64,000 nucleotides of DNA from Scylla paramamosain (GCF_035594125.1 NC_087178.1:11002508-11066507); one strand, 5' to 3'. Shown: positions 42,138-57,332, counted from the first letter of the stretch. Numbers and translations are program-made. The notes: generated from the letters alone by a model not told the origin.

Positions 42138-44474
42138 AGGTTATTTAGATTTTTTTTATATATTATTTTTTTTTTTTGAGTTTTGGTGCTTTACATGTTC
42201 ATAAATATTAAAAAGACTCGTTTCTTGAACTCTAGTTTCCTTTCCCCATAGAGGGTACTTTGCATGCATGTTTTACGTTTTAATACCTAAGAATGTTAAA
42301 TATACTCAAAATACACGTTTTTGGTAATGCTTTTCTGTTATTCAATATAGAATGCTATTCATGCTTTTAAGTGTTTTCTTACCTAAGAAGCTCAATATAT
42401 TTCATACGTGTAACACATGTTTCTCGTAATGCTTTTTTTTTTCCTCCATATAAAGTACTTAGAATGCATTTTGGCGTTTTTCTCCGTAACAAGCTCAAAA
42501 CAATAAAAAAAAAAAAAAAACTGTTTTTAGTAATGTCATTCTGTTTTTGCATAAAGGTTGCTTTTTCAGGCGTTTTACTATACGTGTGTGTACGTGTGTA
42601 AGTTCAAAAACACTGAAAATACTTGTTTTTGGTAATATTAATTTTTTTTTTTCATAAATGGTGTTTTGAATGCGTTTTACTGTTTTGTTACGTAATTATA
42701 TTAAAAACAGTCAACAAACATGTTTTCGGTAATGTTTTTTTTTTTACTTTTCGTATATAGGGTGCTTTAGATGCTTTATTTTCTGCATAATGCGCTCATA
42801 AACACTCAAAATGCACGTTTGTGGATATTTCGTTCTTTTTCCCCATGCTCACATGCATTTTGGCGTTATGGCACCCAACAATGTGAAATACACTCAAAAT
42901 ACATGTTTTCTCCATGTACATGTTTCTCCATATATAGTGTTATGCAAGCGCTGTCGAGGTTTGTATCTAAGATGCAAAAAAAAGAAAAAAACACTCATAA
43001 TACACGTTTCTTGTATTTTTTTTCGTTACCTTATATAAGGTACTTTCAATGCTTTTTGACGTTTTTGTATGTAACAAGCTCAAAAACTCTCAAAAGACTT
43101 CTTTTTTTGGAAATCAGCTTTGCTTTGCATACGTTAAATTTAATGTTTTGGTACATAATAAGATAAAAACACCCAATAGAAACATTTTTCGAAATAATGT
43201 ATAGTCATACAGGGTGAATTCCATGCTTTTCTGCATTTTGGTGCCGAACATGCCCCAAAACACTCAAAAGATACTTTTCTGGTAATGTTATTACCTTTCC
43301 CCATATAGGAGGCTTTGCATGTATTTTTTGCGTTTTGGTAGCCAAAGATGTGAAAAACACTCAAAATACACATTTTCAGTAACGTTCTGGTTTTCCACAT
43401 AGAGTGCTATTCAGGCGTTTTAGAGTTTTGTTACCTAAGATGCTCAAAAACACTCATAATACGCGTCTCTGGTAGTGCCCTTTTGTTTCCCAATGTAGGC
43501 TATTCAAAAACACTCAGAATACCTGTTTTTGGTAATGTCATTCTCTTTCATCACAAAGCGTGTTTTGCATGCGTTTTAACTTTTTGGTAAGAAATATGTG
43601 AAAAAAAACACTGAAAAGACACGTTTTTCGTAATGTTTTGTATTCCATTATAGGGTGATTTCCATGCATTTTAACATTTTTAGTGTCTATAACAATCATA
43701 AACACTTAAAAGACAAGTTTCTGGAAATTTCGTTTTCTTTCTCCATTTAAGATGATTTGTATGGTACCTAACAATGTAAATAAAACATTCAAAATACACG
43801 TTTTTCTTAATGTTACTCTACTTCTCTATATAGTGCTATTTATGCGTTTTTTGTATTTTGATACCTAAGAGTTACAAAACTCTCATAATCAGCTTTTCTC
43901 ATATTTTCTTTTCGTTTTATCATGTAGAGTATGTTGGATGAATTTTTGCATTTCTCTACGTAACAATCTCAAAAACAATCAAAATACACGTGTCATTAAG
44001 TTATACTCTTTCTTCATTATGTTTTTTTTTACATGTGTTTCAAAGTTTTGGTACGTAAATAACTCAAAAACATTGGAAAAATACCTTTTCGTAATATCGT
44101 TCTGTTTTCCCATTTAGGGTGCTTTACTTGCTTTTTATGATTTTTGTGCCTCGCACGGTCATAAACACTCAAAGACACGTGTATGGAAATCTCTTTTCTT
44201 TTCCCCATACATGGTGGTTTTAATGGATTTTTTTGCGTTTTAGCACCTAATAATGTGAAATGCATTCAAAATACACTTTTTTTTGGTAATGTTCTCCATA
44301 TAGATTAACATTTTTGGTGCCTAAGACGATCAAAAACGTTCATAATGCACGTAATGTTCTTTCCTAATTAATTACCATTTAGGCTAATTTCCATGCATTT
44401 TGGTGTTACTTTACGTAAGTAAAAAAAAAAAAAAACACCCAAAATACTTGTTTTTAGTAATGGTATTCTCTTTC

Positions 44475-44579
44475 TCTATAAACACTAAAACATGTGTTTT
44501 AGTGTTTTGTCTATAAACACTAAAACATGTGTTTTAGTGTTTTGTCTATAAACACTAAAACATGTGTTTTAGTGTTTTG
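44475..44579. repeat. Three perfect 35-bp repeats, each a near-palindrome
   Basis: Units 44475-44509, 44510-44544 and 44545-44579 are identical. Each contains arms AAACACTAAAACA and TGTTTTAGTGTTT around a TG loop. The flanks are ordinary satellite. Confidence 0.95.
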
Positions 44580-46061
44580 GTTCGTAAACATCTAACAAAA
44601 AAAAAACACTAAGGATACTAATTCTGTAAAATTGTTTTGTTTCCCTATATACGGTATTTTCAATTCTTTTTAGCATTTTGGTTCTTAATACGCTCATAAA
44701 CTCTCAAAAGACAGGTCTCTAGAAATGTCGATTCTATTACCCATATAGGGTGTTTTACATGCATTTTTGGTGTTTTTGTACCTAAAAATTTGAAACACAC
44801 TGAAAGTACTCGTTTTTGATAATGTTATTCTTCAAGCGTTTTAGCGTTTTGGTACCTAAGAATCTCAAAAACACTTATAATACACGTTTCTTGCAATGTC
44901 TTTTCGTTTCCCCATTTGGGGACTTTGCATGCACTTTGACGTTTTTGTACATAACAAACACAAAAACACTCAAAATAATTGTTTCTTGTAATCTTATTCT
45001 GTCTCTCAACAAAGGGTGTTTTTGCATGCGTTTTAACGTTTTGGTGCATAAAAAACTCAAAAGGTACGTTTTTGGTAATGTTCTCTATTCTCATATATGG
45101 AGCTTTCCATTCTTTTTAGCGTTTTGGTGCCTAACCCACTGGAAAAAAAAAAAAACACACGAAAGACACGTCTCTAGTAATGTCGTTTTGTTTCCCAATA
45201 TTGGAGGCTTTCGGTACATTTTGGCGTTTTGGTACCTAATAATGTGTAAACACTCAAAATACATGTTTTTGTTTATTTTATTCTTTTTCTCCATGTACAG
45301 TGATATTTATGAATTTTAGCGTTTTGATACATAAAAAGCTCCAAAAATTACAGAATACATGTTTTTCGTAATGTCTTTCCGTTTCCATATGTAGAGTACT
45401 TTGCATTGCATTTTGAGATTTATGTACGTCAGAAGCTTAAAAATACTGAAAACAAACGTTTTAGTAAATGTATACTGTTTCTCCACAAAAGATTTTTTTA
45501 AAATGATTTTCAAAGTATTGAAACATAAATACCTGAAAACACTGAAAAGTGACGTTTTTTGTAACATTGTTTTCTTTTCTCACATAAGGTGCTTTACGTG
45601 CCTTTTATCGTTTTGGTGCCTAGAACGTTCATGAACACTTAAAAGACACGTTTCTGGAAATCTCGTTTCCTTTCCCAATACATAGCGTTTTGAGAACTCA
45701 CTGTGAAATACACTCAAAATACATGATAATATACATGATGATATGTTTCTCCATATGTAGGCGTAGTGTTACTTTTATCGGTTTGGTATCTATGAAAAAT
45801 ACCCATAAAACAGTTTCCTCGTAATGTAAATTGCATGTTTGTTTGTTTTTTCGTTTTTGTACGTAAGAAGCTCAAAAACACTCTAAATACATTATTTTTG
45901 GTAATGTTATTCTGTTTTTCCATAAAGGGTCTTTTTAAATGCGTTTTAGCGTGTTGGTAAGTAAGGAGCTGAAAAACACTCAAAAGACACGTTTTTGGTA
46001 ATGTTTTATATTCGCATATAGGGTGATTTCCATAATTTTTATCGTTTTGGTTCATAAAGAA

Positions 46062-47262
46062 AAAAATGCAAAAGATACGTTTCTTGGAATTTCGTTTCGT
46101 TTCTTCATATAAGTAGCTTTCCATGCATATTTTTACGTAATAAGCTCAAAAACACTAGAAGTACACGTTTTTTTGGTAAAACTATGGTGTTTCTCCATGA
46201 AAATTTTTTTTTTTATAAAATTTTTTCGGAGTTTTGGTACATGTCTAGCTAAAAAAAAAAAAGAACACTAAAAGGCACGTTTTTGAAAATATTGTTTTCT
46301 TATACCATAAACAATGCTTTCTATGTTTCTTATCGTTTTGGTGCCTAGAACGTTTCTAAAAGTCTCGTTTCCTTTCCCCATACAGGGTCGTTTCCATGCA
46401 TTTTAGGGTTCTGAAATCTGCCTGTGAAATGTACTCAAAATACACGTTTTTGGTCATAATAATTTGTTTCTCCATATAAAGTGCTATTGATGCGTTTCAA
46501 AGACACTCATAATACACGTTTCTCGGAATGTCTTTTCGTTTCCTCTTATAAGGTACTCTGGATGCATTTTGGGGTTTTTGTACGTAGCAAGCTGAAAAAA
46601 AACACTCAAAATACTTTTGTTATTATTACTCCGTTTCTCAATAGAGTGTATTTTTGCAGCCTTTTTAGGAAAAAAAAATGCAAATGATACGTTTCTTGGA
46701 ATGTCGATTAGTTTCCCCATATAAGTAGCTTTCCATGCATTTTCTTTTTACGTAACAAGCTCAAAACACTAGAAATACACGTTTTTGGTAAAGCTATGCT
46801 GCTTCTCAATGAAAGTTTTTTATAAGGTTTTCGGAGTTTTAGTATATGTCTAGCTCAAAAACACTTAAAATAGACGTTTTTTGGTAATATTGTTTTTCTT
46901 AAACCATAAACGATGCTTTCTATGTTCCTTATCGTTTTAGTGCTTAGAACGTTTCTAAAAATCTCGTTTCCTTTTCCCATACAGATCGTTTGTATGCATT
47001 TTAAGGTTTTGATACCTAACTGTGAAATATACTCAAAATACATGTGGTCATAATGTTGTGTTTCTCCATATAGAGTGGTATTGATGCGTTTTAAAGACAC
47101 CCAAAATACACGTTTCACGAAATGTCTTTTCGTTTCCCTTTATAAGGTACTTTGGGGTTTTTGTGCGTAACAAGCTGAAAAAAAACACTCAAAATACTTG
47201 TTTGTTATTGTTAGTCCGTTTCTCAAAAAAAAAAAATGTATTTTTGCATGCTTTTTGGCGTT
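46062..47262 (+). repeat. Local tandem duplication, about 610-bp period
   Basis: Copy 1 is 46062-46669 and copy 2 is 46671-47262. Shared private variants include 'gatacgtttcttggaat', 'catataagtagctttccatg', 'atgtctagct' and 'ataaggtact'. Roughly six monomers were duplicated together. Confidence 0.88.
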
Positions 47263-47850
47263 TTCGCAAGTAGATAAAAAAAAACACGCGTATTTTATAA
47301 AGTTATTTTGCCTCATATATTCGTTTCTGCAAGCATTTTGGCGTTGTGGTACCTAATAATATGAAACACACTCAAAATACACATTTTTGAAAATTATGTT
47401 TCTCGATATAGAATGCCGTTCATGCTTTTTAATATTGTGGTAACTAAGAAGCTCAAAAGATTTCATAATACAGGTTTCTTGTTTTCGTTTCCCCATATAG
47501 AGTGCTCTGCCTGCATTTTGTCATTTTTTGTACGTAAATAGCTCAAAAACATTCAAAACACACGTTTTTTGGTAAAGTTATAATGTTTCTTCTTAAAAAG
47601 CTTGTGCATGATTTTCGGCGTTTGGGTACGTAAGTAGTTTATAATATTATTTTGTTGGAATGTTGTTTTGTTTTCATGTTTTTTTTTTTAATAATTTAGA
47701 TGCCTAGCACGCTTATAAAAACTCAAAATAAACGTTTCTAGAAATTTTGTTTCCTTTCTCCATATAGGGGAAAAAAAACATGCATTTTAGCCTTTTGGTA
47801 CTTAACAATGCGAAATACTCAAAATACACATTTTTGTTAATGTTCTGTTT

Positions 47851-47979
47851 CTCTATATAGAGAGCTATTCATGCGTTTTAGCGTTTTGGTACCTAATATC
47901 ATAAACGTTCTTCATAAAGTTATTATGTTTCTCCATATAGAGAGCTATTCATGCGTTTTACCGTTTTGGTACCTAATAA
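47851..47979 (+). repeat. Partial-monomer duplication
   Basis: The segment 'atatagagagctattcatgc' with its downstream 'ttttggtacctaat' occurs at 47851-47898 and again at 47931-47979 with one substitution. A truncated monomer lies between. Confidence 0.85.
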
Positions 47980-48655
47980 GCTCAAAAACACTTACGATAC
48001 ATGTTTCAACTAATGTCTTTTCGTTTCCCCATAGTTGGTAATTTCCATGCATTTTTTTTTTTTTTTTTTACGTAACAAGCTCAAAAACACTCGAAACTTT
48101 TTTGTGTCCGCTTTTAGGCACTTTGCATGCATTTGGTGTTTTTTTTTTTTTATCGTTTTGGTACCAAAGAAGCTAAGAAGCATAATACACGTTTCTTATA
48201 ATATCAGTTTATTTCCAATATAGAGTTATTTGCATGTATTTTTGCGTTTTTGTACGTAACAGGCTCAAAACCATTGAAAAGACGCCTTTCTGATAATGCC
48301 GCTTTGTTTCCCTTCATAGAACGCATCCCATGCTTTTTAACGTTTTGGTAATTAACAATGTGAAAAAAAACTTTTTCGTAATGTTGTTCTGCTTTTCAAT
48401 ATATAGTGATATTCAAGCGTTTTTGTGTTTTTATATCTAAGAAGCTTAGAAACACTCATTATGCACGTTTCTCATAATGTCTTTCCGTTCCACCATATAG
48501 AGTTGTTTGCATGTCTTTTCGTGTATTGGTACCACAATTGCAATTCACGTTTTTCGTAACATTTTGCTGCTTCTTCAAATCACTTGCTTTATATGAATTT
48601 TGGCATTTTGTTACTTAACAACGTGAAAAACACACAAAACACACGATTTTGGTAA

Positions 48656-48659
<4 letters not shown>

Positions 48660-48746
<87 letters not shown>
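48660..48746. repeat. (TC)n microsatellite, about 43 units
   Basis: Uninterrupted TC tract arising at a 'ggtaatgtttctct' position of a monomer, the place where consensus has the pyrimidine-rich 'tgtttctcc' box. Confidence 0.97.
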
Positions 48747-48748
<2 letters not shown>

Positions 48749-50237
48749 TTTTTTACGCGTTTTCGTTTTTCTATGTAAGAATTAAAAAAAAAAGCTCACA
48801 ATACACGATTTTGGTAATGTTATTCCGTTTGACTATTTCCGTATAGGATGATTTTCATGCCTTTTTTTTTAGCGTTTAAGTGCCTACTACGCTAAAAACA
48901 CTCAAAAGACATATTTCTGGTAATGTTGTTTTGATTCTACACATATAGGCCTTTGTATGCATTTTGGCGTTTTTGTGCCTTATGATGTGAAAATACACTC
49001 AAAATACATGTTTTTTTAATGTTTTCTTTTTAGATATAGAGAGCTTTTCATGTGATTTAGCATTTTCGTACCTAAGACGCTAAAAAATTCACATAATACA
49101 TGTTTCTTGTAAAGTCTTTTCGTTTCCCATATAAAGTAATTTTGCATGCGTTTTGGCATTTACCTATGTAACAAGCTCAAAAATACTAAAAATACACGAT
49201 TTTGATAAAGTTATACTGTTTCTCCATAAAGTTTCTTTTTTTTTTTACATCCGTTTCAGCGATTTAGTACGTAAGTCGCTTAAAAAAAGAAAAAAAAGAA
49301 GTTTGATTTTTTTATGCTTTTAAGCGTTTTGGGGCCTAGCACGCTTATATACATTCAAAAGACACGTTTCTGGAAAACTTGTTTCCTTTCTCTTATAGGG
49401 TTCTTTGAGTACATTTTGGCCCTTTGGTACCGAACAATGTGAAATACACTCAAAATACACTTTCTTGGTAATGTTCTGTTTTCCATATAGAGTGTTATTC
49501 ATGTCTTTTCGAGTTTTGGTACCTAATATGCACAAAAATACTCATAATACACGTTTTTAATGTAATTACAATGCATTTTTGCGTTTTTTGTACGTAAAAA
49601 GCCGAAAAACATCTATAATACTTGTTTTTGTTAATGTTATTTTATTTTTCCATAAATGGAGCCTTGCATGCATTACAGAGGTTTGGTACGTAAGTAGCTC
49701 AAAAACACTGAAAAGTTTTTTTCTTTTTTTTTCTTTTGTAAATTTGTTTTGTTTCCACATATAGGGTGCTTTCCATTCCTTTTTAGTGTTTTGTCGTAGT
49801 ACAATCATAAACATTGAAAAAACAAATTTCTCTAAATCTCGTTTCCTTTCCCCATATGTAGTATTTTTTTTTTGCATTTTATCGTTTTGGTACCTATCAA
49901 TGTGAAATACATTCAAAATACACGTTTTTGGTAATGTTCTTCTGTTTCCACATGAATAATGCAATCCATGCCTTTTAGGGTTTCGTAACCTAAGAAGCTC
50001 AAAACACTCATCATACACGTTTCTAATAAAGTGTTTTCCTTCCCTATATTTTGGAGTTTTTGTAGATAACATGCTCAAAAACACTCAAAATACTTTTTTT
50101 TGGTAATGTTATTTTATTTATCCATAAAGTGTGTTTTGCTTGCGTTTTAGCGTTTTTATATGTAGGCAGCTCAGTGAAAGAAACGTTTTTGGTTATGTTG
50201 CTTTGTTTTCAAATATAAGGTGTTTTCCATGATTCTT

Positions 50238-50281
50238 AGTGCGCATATAAAACACTGACTAGTGCGCATATAAAACACTGA
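50238..50281 (+). repeat. Short direct repeat, 21 bp twice
   Basis: 'agtgcgcatataaaacactg' plus A occurs at 50238-50258 and 50261-50281, in a monomer where 'gcctaacacgct' is otherwise expected. Confidence 0.85.
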
Positions 50282-51605
50282 AAAGACACGTTTGTAAAAA
50301 TCTCATTTCCTTCATACATATACGGTGCTTTGCGTGCATTTTTTGGGGGTTTTAGTACATGAAGTGAAAAACACTCAAAATACACTTTTTTGGTAATGTT
50401 CTGTTTCTTCATATAGTGGGATTAACGCGTTTTCGGTTTTTTGGTACATTCATAAAACACGTTTTTCGTAATCTTTTTGCTTTCCCACATACATAATTGG
50501 CTTGCATTTAGGAGTTTTTCAACGTAATAAGTTTAAAAACTCTCCGAAATATATTTTTTTTTGTTTACGTTTTTTTTTTCTCTCTATTAAGGGTGTTTTA
50601 CATGTGTTTTAGGGATTTGGTACGTAAACAGTTAAAGACACTGAAAAGAGACTTTTTATTTATTTTTTTTTTTCGCATACAGGATAGTTTCCATAACTTT
50701 TAGCATTTATGTGCCTAGCTCATTCATAAACACTTTAAAAACACGTTTCTCGGATTCTCGCTTCCTTTCCCTGAAAAGAGTGCTTTGCGTGCGTTTTAGT
50801 GTTTTGGTACCTAACAATATCAAACGAAGGGAAAATACACGTTTTTGGTAATATTGTTCTGTTTCTCCATATAGAATGCTATTTATTTGTTTTAGTGTTT
50901 TGGTATCTAAGAATCTCAAAAAAAAAAAAAAACATTCATAATGCACGTTTTTCGTATTGTTTTCGTTTCACCATATAGGGTACTTTGCATGCATTTTGGT
51001 GTTTTTCTAAGTAACAAATTCAAAAGCGCTCAAAATACTTGCTTTTGGTAATCTTATTCTTTTATCTATAAATGTGTTTTCCATGAGCATTTTAATACGT
51101 TTAGTTTGTTTTCCATTAGTATTTTGGTACGAAAGAAGTAAAAAAAATGCATAGTTTTTAACTGGAACGTTTCTGGAAATCTCTTTTTTTTCCATATAAT
51201 GTGCAATGCATGCATTGCACTTAAAAGGTTCTGTTTCTCCATACTGAGTGTTATTTAAGTGTTTTAGCATTTTTGCCTATACGAAACTAAAAAATCACTT
51301 ATAATAATTGTTTATCTTTTTTTTTTTACCATAGAGGGTATTTTGGATGCATTTTCCTGTTTTTCTATAACAAAAATTTTCCATAAAATGTGTTTTGCAA
51401 GTGTTTTAGCGTTTTAGTACGTCAGTAGCTCACACACTGAAGAGGCTTTTATTTGAAATGTTTTTCCTTTTCTTTACCATTATAGGGTGACTTCCATGTT
51501 TTCTAGCGTTTTGGTGAAAGCAAGCCCATAGATACTCAGACACGTTTATGAAAATCTCCTTTTCTTTCCTCAAAATGCTTGCAGTGTAGGTATTTTGGTG
51601 TTTTA

Positions 51606-53145
<1,540 letters not shown>

Positions 53146-53150
<5 letters not shown>

Positions 53151-54084
53151 TTATTTTTTTTATCTTATAAAGTACTTTCTATTCATTTTCCATTTTATGT
53201 ACCTGACAACCAGAAAATACACATTTTTGGTAATGTTAACCTGTTTCTCCAGAATGGATGTTTTCCATGGATTTCTTGCGTTTTCGAACTTTAGAAGCTG
53301 AAAAACTCTCAAAAGACATGCTTTTCGTAATGTGTTTTTGTATTCCATTACTGAGTGCTTCCTATGCATTTTAGGGTTTGTTGGCTAACAGGCTCAAAAA
53401 CACTCAAATAACATGTTTCTTGTAATGTCGTTTCGTTTCCACATATAGCGTGCTTTGTATGCATTTTGGCCATTTGGTACCTAACAATGTGAAAAAAAAA
53501 TTCAAAATAAAAGTTTTGGTAATGTTGTTTTGTTCCTCCATATAGTGATATTGACGCATTTTAGAGTTTTGATAAAAAGCACAAAAACACTCACAATACA
53601 CGTTTCTCCTTATATTCCTTCGTTTTCTTATAAGAACTACTTTGCATTCATTTAAATTTCATTTCATAACAATGTAAAAAATATTCAAAATAGTCGTTTT
53701 TGGCAATATTATTCTGTCTTTCCATTTCACCGTTTTCGTATTTAAGGAGTTCAGAAACACTTGTAATAAACGTTTCTTGTAATATCGTTTCGTTTCCTAT
53801 ATAGGGTTTCTTGCATGCATTTTGTTTTTTTTATGTAATAATCTCATAAACATTGAATATAATTTTTTTTTTGTTTTTGTAATGTTATTTTGTTTCACCA
53901 TAAAAGGTGTTGACCAGTCGTTTTAGCGTTTTTGGTACGCAAGCTCAAAACCACTCAAAAATTTTTGGTAATGTTGTTTTGTATTCTAATATAGAGTGCT
54001 TTCTCATGAAATCACTCTATATTATAATAAGGACGTATCAGGTAATGTCGATTCCTTTATCAATAAAAAGTTCTTTGCATGTAT
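53146..54084 (+). repeat. Left arm of large palindrome (satellite, plus polarity)
   Basis: This 939-bp arm is the reverse complement of 54322-55260 with no indel detected; paired coordinates always sum to 108406. Four separate stretches compared by translation and several by base reading were identical. The outer edge sits in the (AT)n tract at 52929-53150 and the inner edge is 'ttctttgcatgtat'. The contents are ordinary satellite monomers. Confidence 0.93.
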
Positions 54085-54321
<237 letters not shown>

Positions 54322-55260
54322 ATACATGCAAAGAACTTTTTATTGATAAAGGAATCGACATTACCTGATACGTCCTTATTATAATATAGAGTGATTTCAT
54401 GAGAAAGCACTCTATATTAGAATACAAAACAACATTACCAAAAATTTTTGAGTGGTTTTGAGCTTGCGTACCAAAAACGCTAAAACGACTGGTCAACACC
54501 TTTTATGGTGAAACAAAATAACATTACAAAAACAAAAAAAAAATTATATTCAATGTTTATGAGATTATTACATAAAAAAAACAAAATGCATGCAAGAAAC
54601 CCTATATAGGAAACGAAACGATATTACAAGAAACGTTTATTACAAGTGTTTCTGAACTCCTTAAATACGAAAACGGTGAAATGGAAAGACAGAATAATAT
54701 TGCCAAAAACGACTATTTTGAATATTTTTTACATTGTTATGAAATGAAATTTAAATGAATGCAAAGTAGTTCTTATAAGAAAACGAAGGAATATAAGGAG
54801 AAACGTGTATTGTGAGTGTTTTTGTGCTTTTTATCAAAACTCTAAAATGCGTCAATATCACTATATGGAGGAACAAAACAACATTACCAAAACTTTTATT
54901 TTGAATTTTTTTTTCACATTGTTAGGTACCAAATGGCCAAAATGCATACAAAGCACGCTATATGTGGAAACGAAACGACATTACAAGAAACATGTTATTT
55001 GAGTGTTTTTGAGCCTGTTAGCCAACAAACCCTAAAATGCATAGGAAGCACTCAGTAATGGAATACAAAAACACATTACGAAAAGCATGTCTTTTGAGAG
55101 TTTTTCAGCTTCTAAAGTTCGAAAACGCAAGAAATCCATGGAAAACATCCATTCTGGAGAAACAGGTTAACATTACCAAAAATGTGTATTTTCTGGTTGT
55201 CAGGTACATAAAATGGAAAATGAATAGAAAGTACTTTATAAGATAAAAAAAATAAATATA
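54322..55260 (-). repeat. Right arm of large palindrome (satellite, minus polarity)
   Basis: Mirror of 53146-54084. It begins at 'atacatgcaaagaactt' and ends at 'aaaaaaaataaatata', after which 'ttgccggaaacctg' has no counterpart on the left side. Its polarity is the same as the blocks on either side (51606-52928 and 55261 onward), so the left arm is probably the added, inverted copy. Confidence 0.93.
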
Positions 55261-57228
55261 TTGCCGGAAACCTGTATTATAAGTGATTTTGACTTTCTCA
55301 GGTAACAAAATGGAAAGACAGAATAATATTACCAAAAACTACCGTGAATAGCACTCCATATGTAGAAACTGAACAAACTGAAACTGAACCAAAAAACGTA
55401 TGTTTTGAGTATGTTTCACAATGCTAGGTACCAAAACACCAAAATGACTAAAAAACACTGTATAAGGGAAACGAAACGACACTAACAGAAAGGTGTTTTT
55501 TTTTCTTTTGTGTGTGTGTTTTAGAGCGTTTTAGGCAGAAAAATTATAATATACATAGAAAGCACCCTATATTGGAATACGGTATAGTATCAATACAATA
55601 TAGTATATTGTATGAGTATTTTGTGAATTTGAGCTTCTTATGTACCAAAACGCCAAAAAGTATGTAAAACATCGTTTAATGAAACAAAATACCATTACAA
55701 AAAAAACTTGACCAAAATGCCAAAAAAGTATGTAAAACATCGTTTAATTAAACAAAATACCATTACAAAAAACTTGTGTTTTCAATGTTTTGCGCTTATT
55801 ACGTACAAAAATGGCAACATACAAAGAAAGTACCCAATTTCGGAAATTAATCAATATTACAAAAAAAAAAAAAACGTATATTATGTGTTCCTGAGAAAAG
55901 TACGAAAACGCTAAAACAGGTGTATAACATTTAATCTTGAAATAAAGAACATTATGAAAAAAAGTCTGTTTTGAGTGCTTTTTGAATTATTAGGTACCAA
56001 AACGCCAAAATGCATGGAAAGCACACTTTGTGGGAAAGGAAAGGAAAACACCATATATTGGAATACAAAGGAAAATTACAAAAAATAGCGTCTTTTGAGT
56101 GTTTAGGAGCTTCTTACGTATGAAAGCGCTAAAAAGCGGGCAAAAACAAATTTCATAGAAAAACAGAATAACATTACCAAAAATAACATCACCAAAAATG
56201 TGAGTATTTTTGAGCTTCTCATGACCAGAAACGTCAAATTGCATAAATAAGGTTAAAAAAAAAGAAAAATTATCATAAACAAGTATTATGAGTGTTTTTG
56301 AGATTCTTAAATATCAAAACACACAAAGAAAAAGGTGAATAGCACTGTATATGAAGAAACAGAACACATTAAGAAAACGTAAATTTTAAGTGTTTTCATA
56401 TTGATAGGTACCAAAATCCCAAAAAGTATGCCGAGCACATTATATAGGGAAACGAAAAAATATTATCAGAAACGTCTTTTTTTCAGTGTTTTTCTTTAGC
56501 GATTTACGCACCAAAACTCTTGTATGGGAGGTAGCCTGTATTGCAATGCAAAATAACATTACCAAAGAGCTGTCTTGTGTGTTTTTGAGCTTCTTACGTA
56601 CCAAAACAATATAACACTTACAAAACACCCGTTATGGAGAAACTGAAGAACATTATCAAAAATGTGTATTTTGAGTGCTTTTTCAGATTCTTATGTACAG
56701 AAACGGGAAAAAGCATGAAAAGTACTCTATATAGTGAAATTAAACGATATTACCATAAACGTGTATTAAAAATGTTATTGGCCTTCTTAGTTAACAAAAC
56801 GCTGAAGCGCATGAATACCATTACAAATTTAGAAACAAAATATTACCAAAAACCTGCGTTTTGAGTGTTACGTAGAAAAGTGACAAAATACATGTACAGG
56901 GTTCATGAGCGTGCTAGAAACCAAAACCTTAAAAAACATCGTAAGCATCCTATATGGGAAAATAAAACGAAATTAACAACAACTCGTATTTTCAATGTTT
57001 TGAGCTACTTATATATCAAAACGCTAAAACGCGCGTAATACACCCTTTATGGAAATTAACTAAAAAAAAAAAAAAAAGGGATTTTGAGTGTTTTTCAGCT
57101 TGTTACTTATAAAAAAAAATCAAAATAGATGGAAAGTACCATATTTAAGGAAACGAAAAGATATTACGAGTAATATGTTTCATAGGGATTTTTTTTTCAG
57201 ATTCTTAGGTAGTAAAGCTCGAAATCGC
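55261..57228 (-). repeat. Satellite block, minus polarity, up to the LINE
   Basis: Diverged minus-strand monomers, including a 67-bp local duplication at 55644-55776. It ends at 'agtaaagctcgaaatcgca', where the LINE poly(A) (T-run on this strand) begins. No gene seen. Confidence 0.85.
55644..55776 (-). repeat. Tandem duplication of about 67 bp
   Basis: Two copies start 'accaaaacgcc' (55644) and 'accaaaatgcc' (55711). Both contain 'gtatgtaaaacatcgtttaa' and 'aaacaaaataccattac'. The period is shorter than a monomer. Confidence 0.88.
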
Positions 57229-57332
57229 ATTTTTTTTTTTTATGTAGGAAGGACACTACCCAAGGGCAAAAAAAATCTAATAAAAAAAATGCCCACTGAA
57301 ATGCCAGTCCCATAAAAGGGTCAAAGCAGTGG
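57229..57332 (-). other. LINE 3' UTR and poly(A) tail
   Basis: On the minus strand a short untranslated tract follows the TGA ('GACCACTGCTTTGACC', 'GGGACTGGCATTTCAGTGGG', 'GCCCTTGGGTAGTGTCC') and ends in 12 adenines. This is the expected 3' end of a poly(A)-primed LINE. The repeated CCC/GGG-type words could form a hairpin recognised by the element's own RT, but that is inference. Confidence 0.85.

Noticed and set aside
49566..50084. Reverse-strand open frame of 172 codons and other satellite frames over 100 codons (for example 10277-10687, 45714-46124, 62401-62847).
   Set aside because: The translation is the 32-residue satellite pattern. The frames begin and end at random monomer mutations, with no codon bias or domain.
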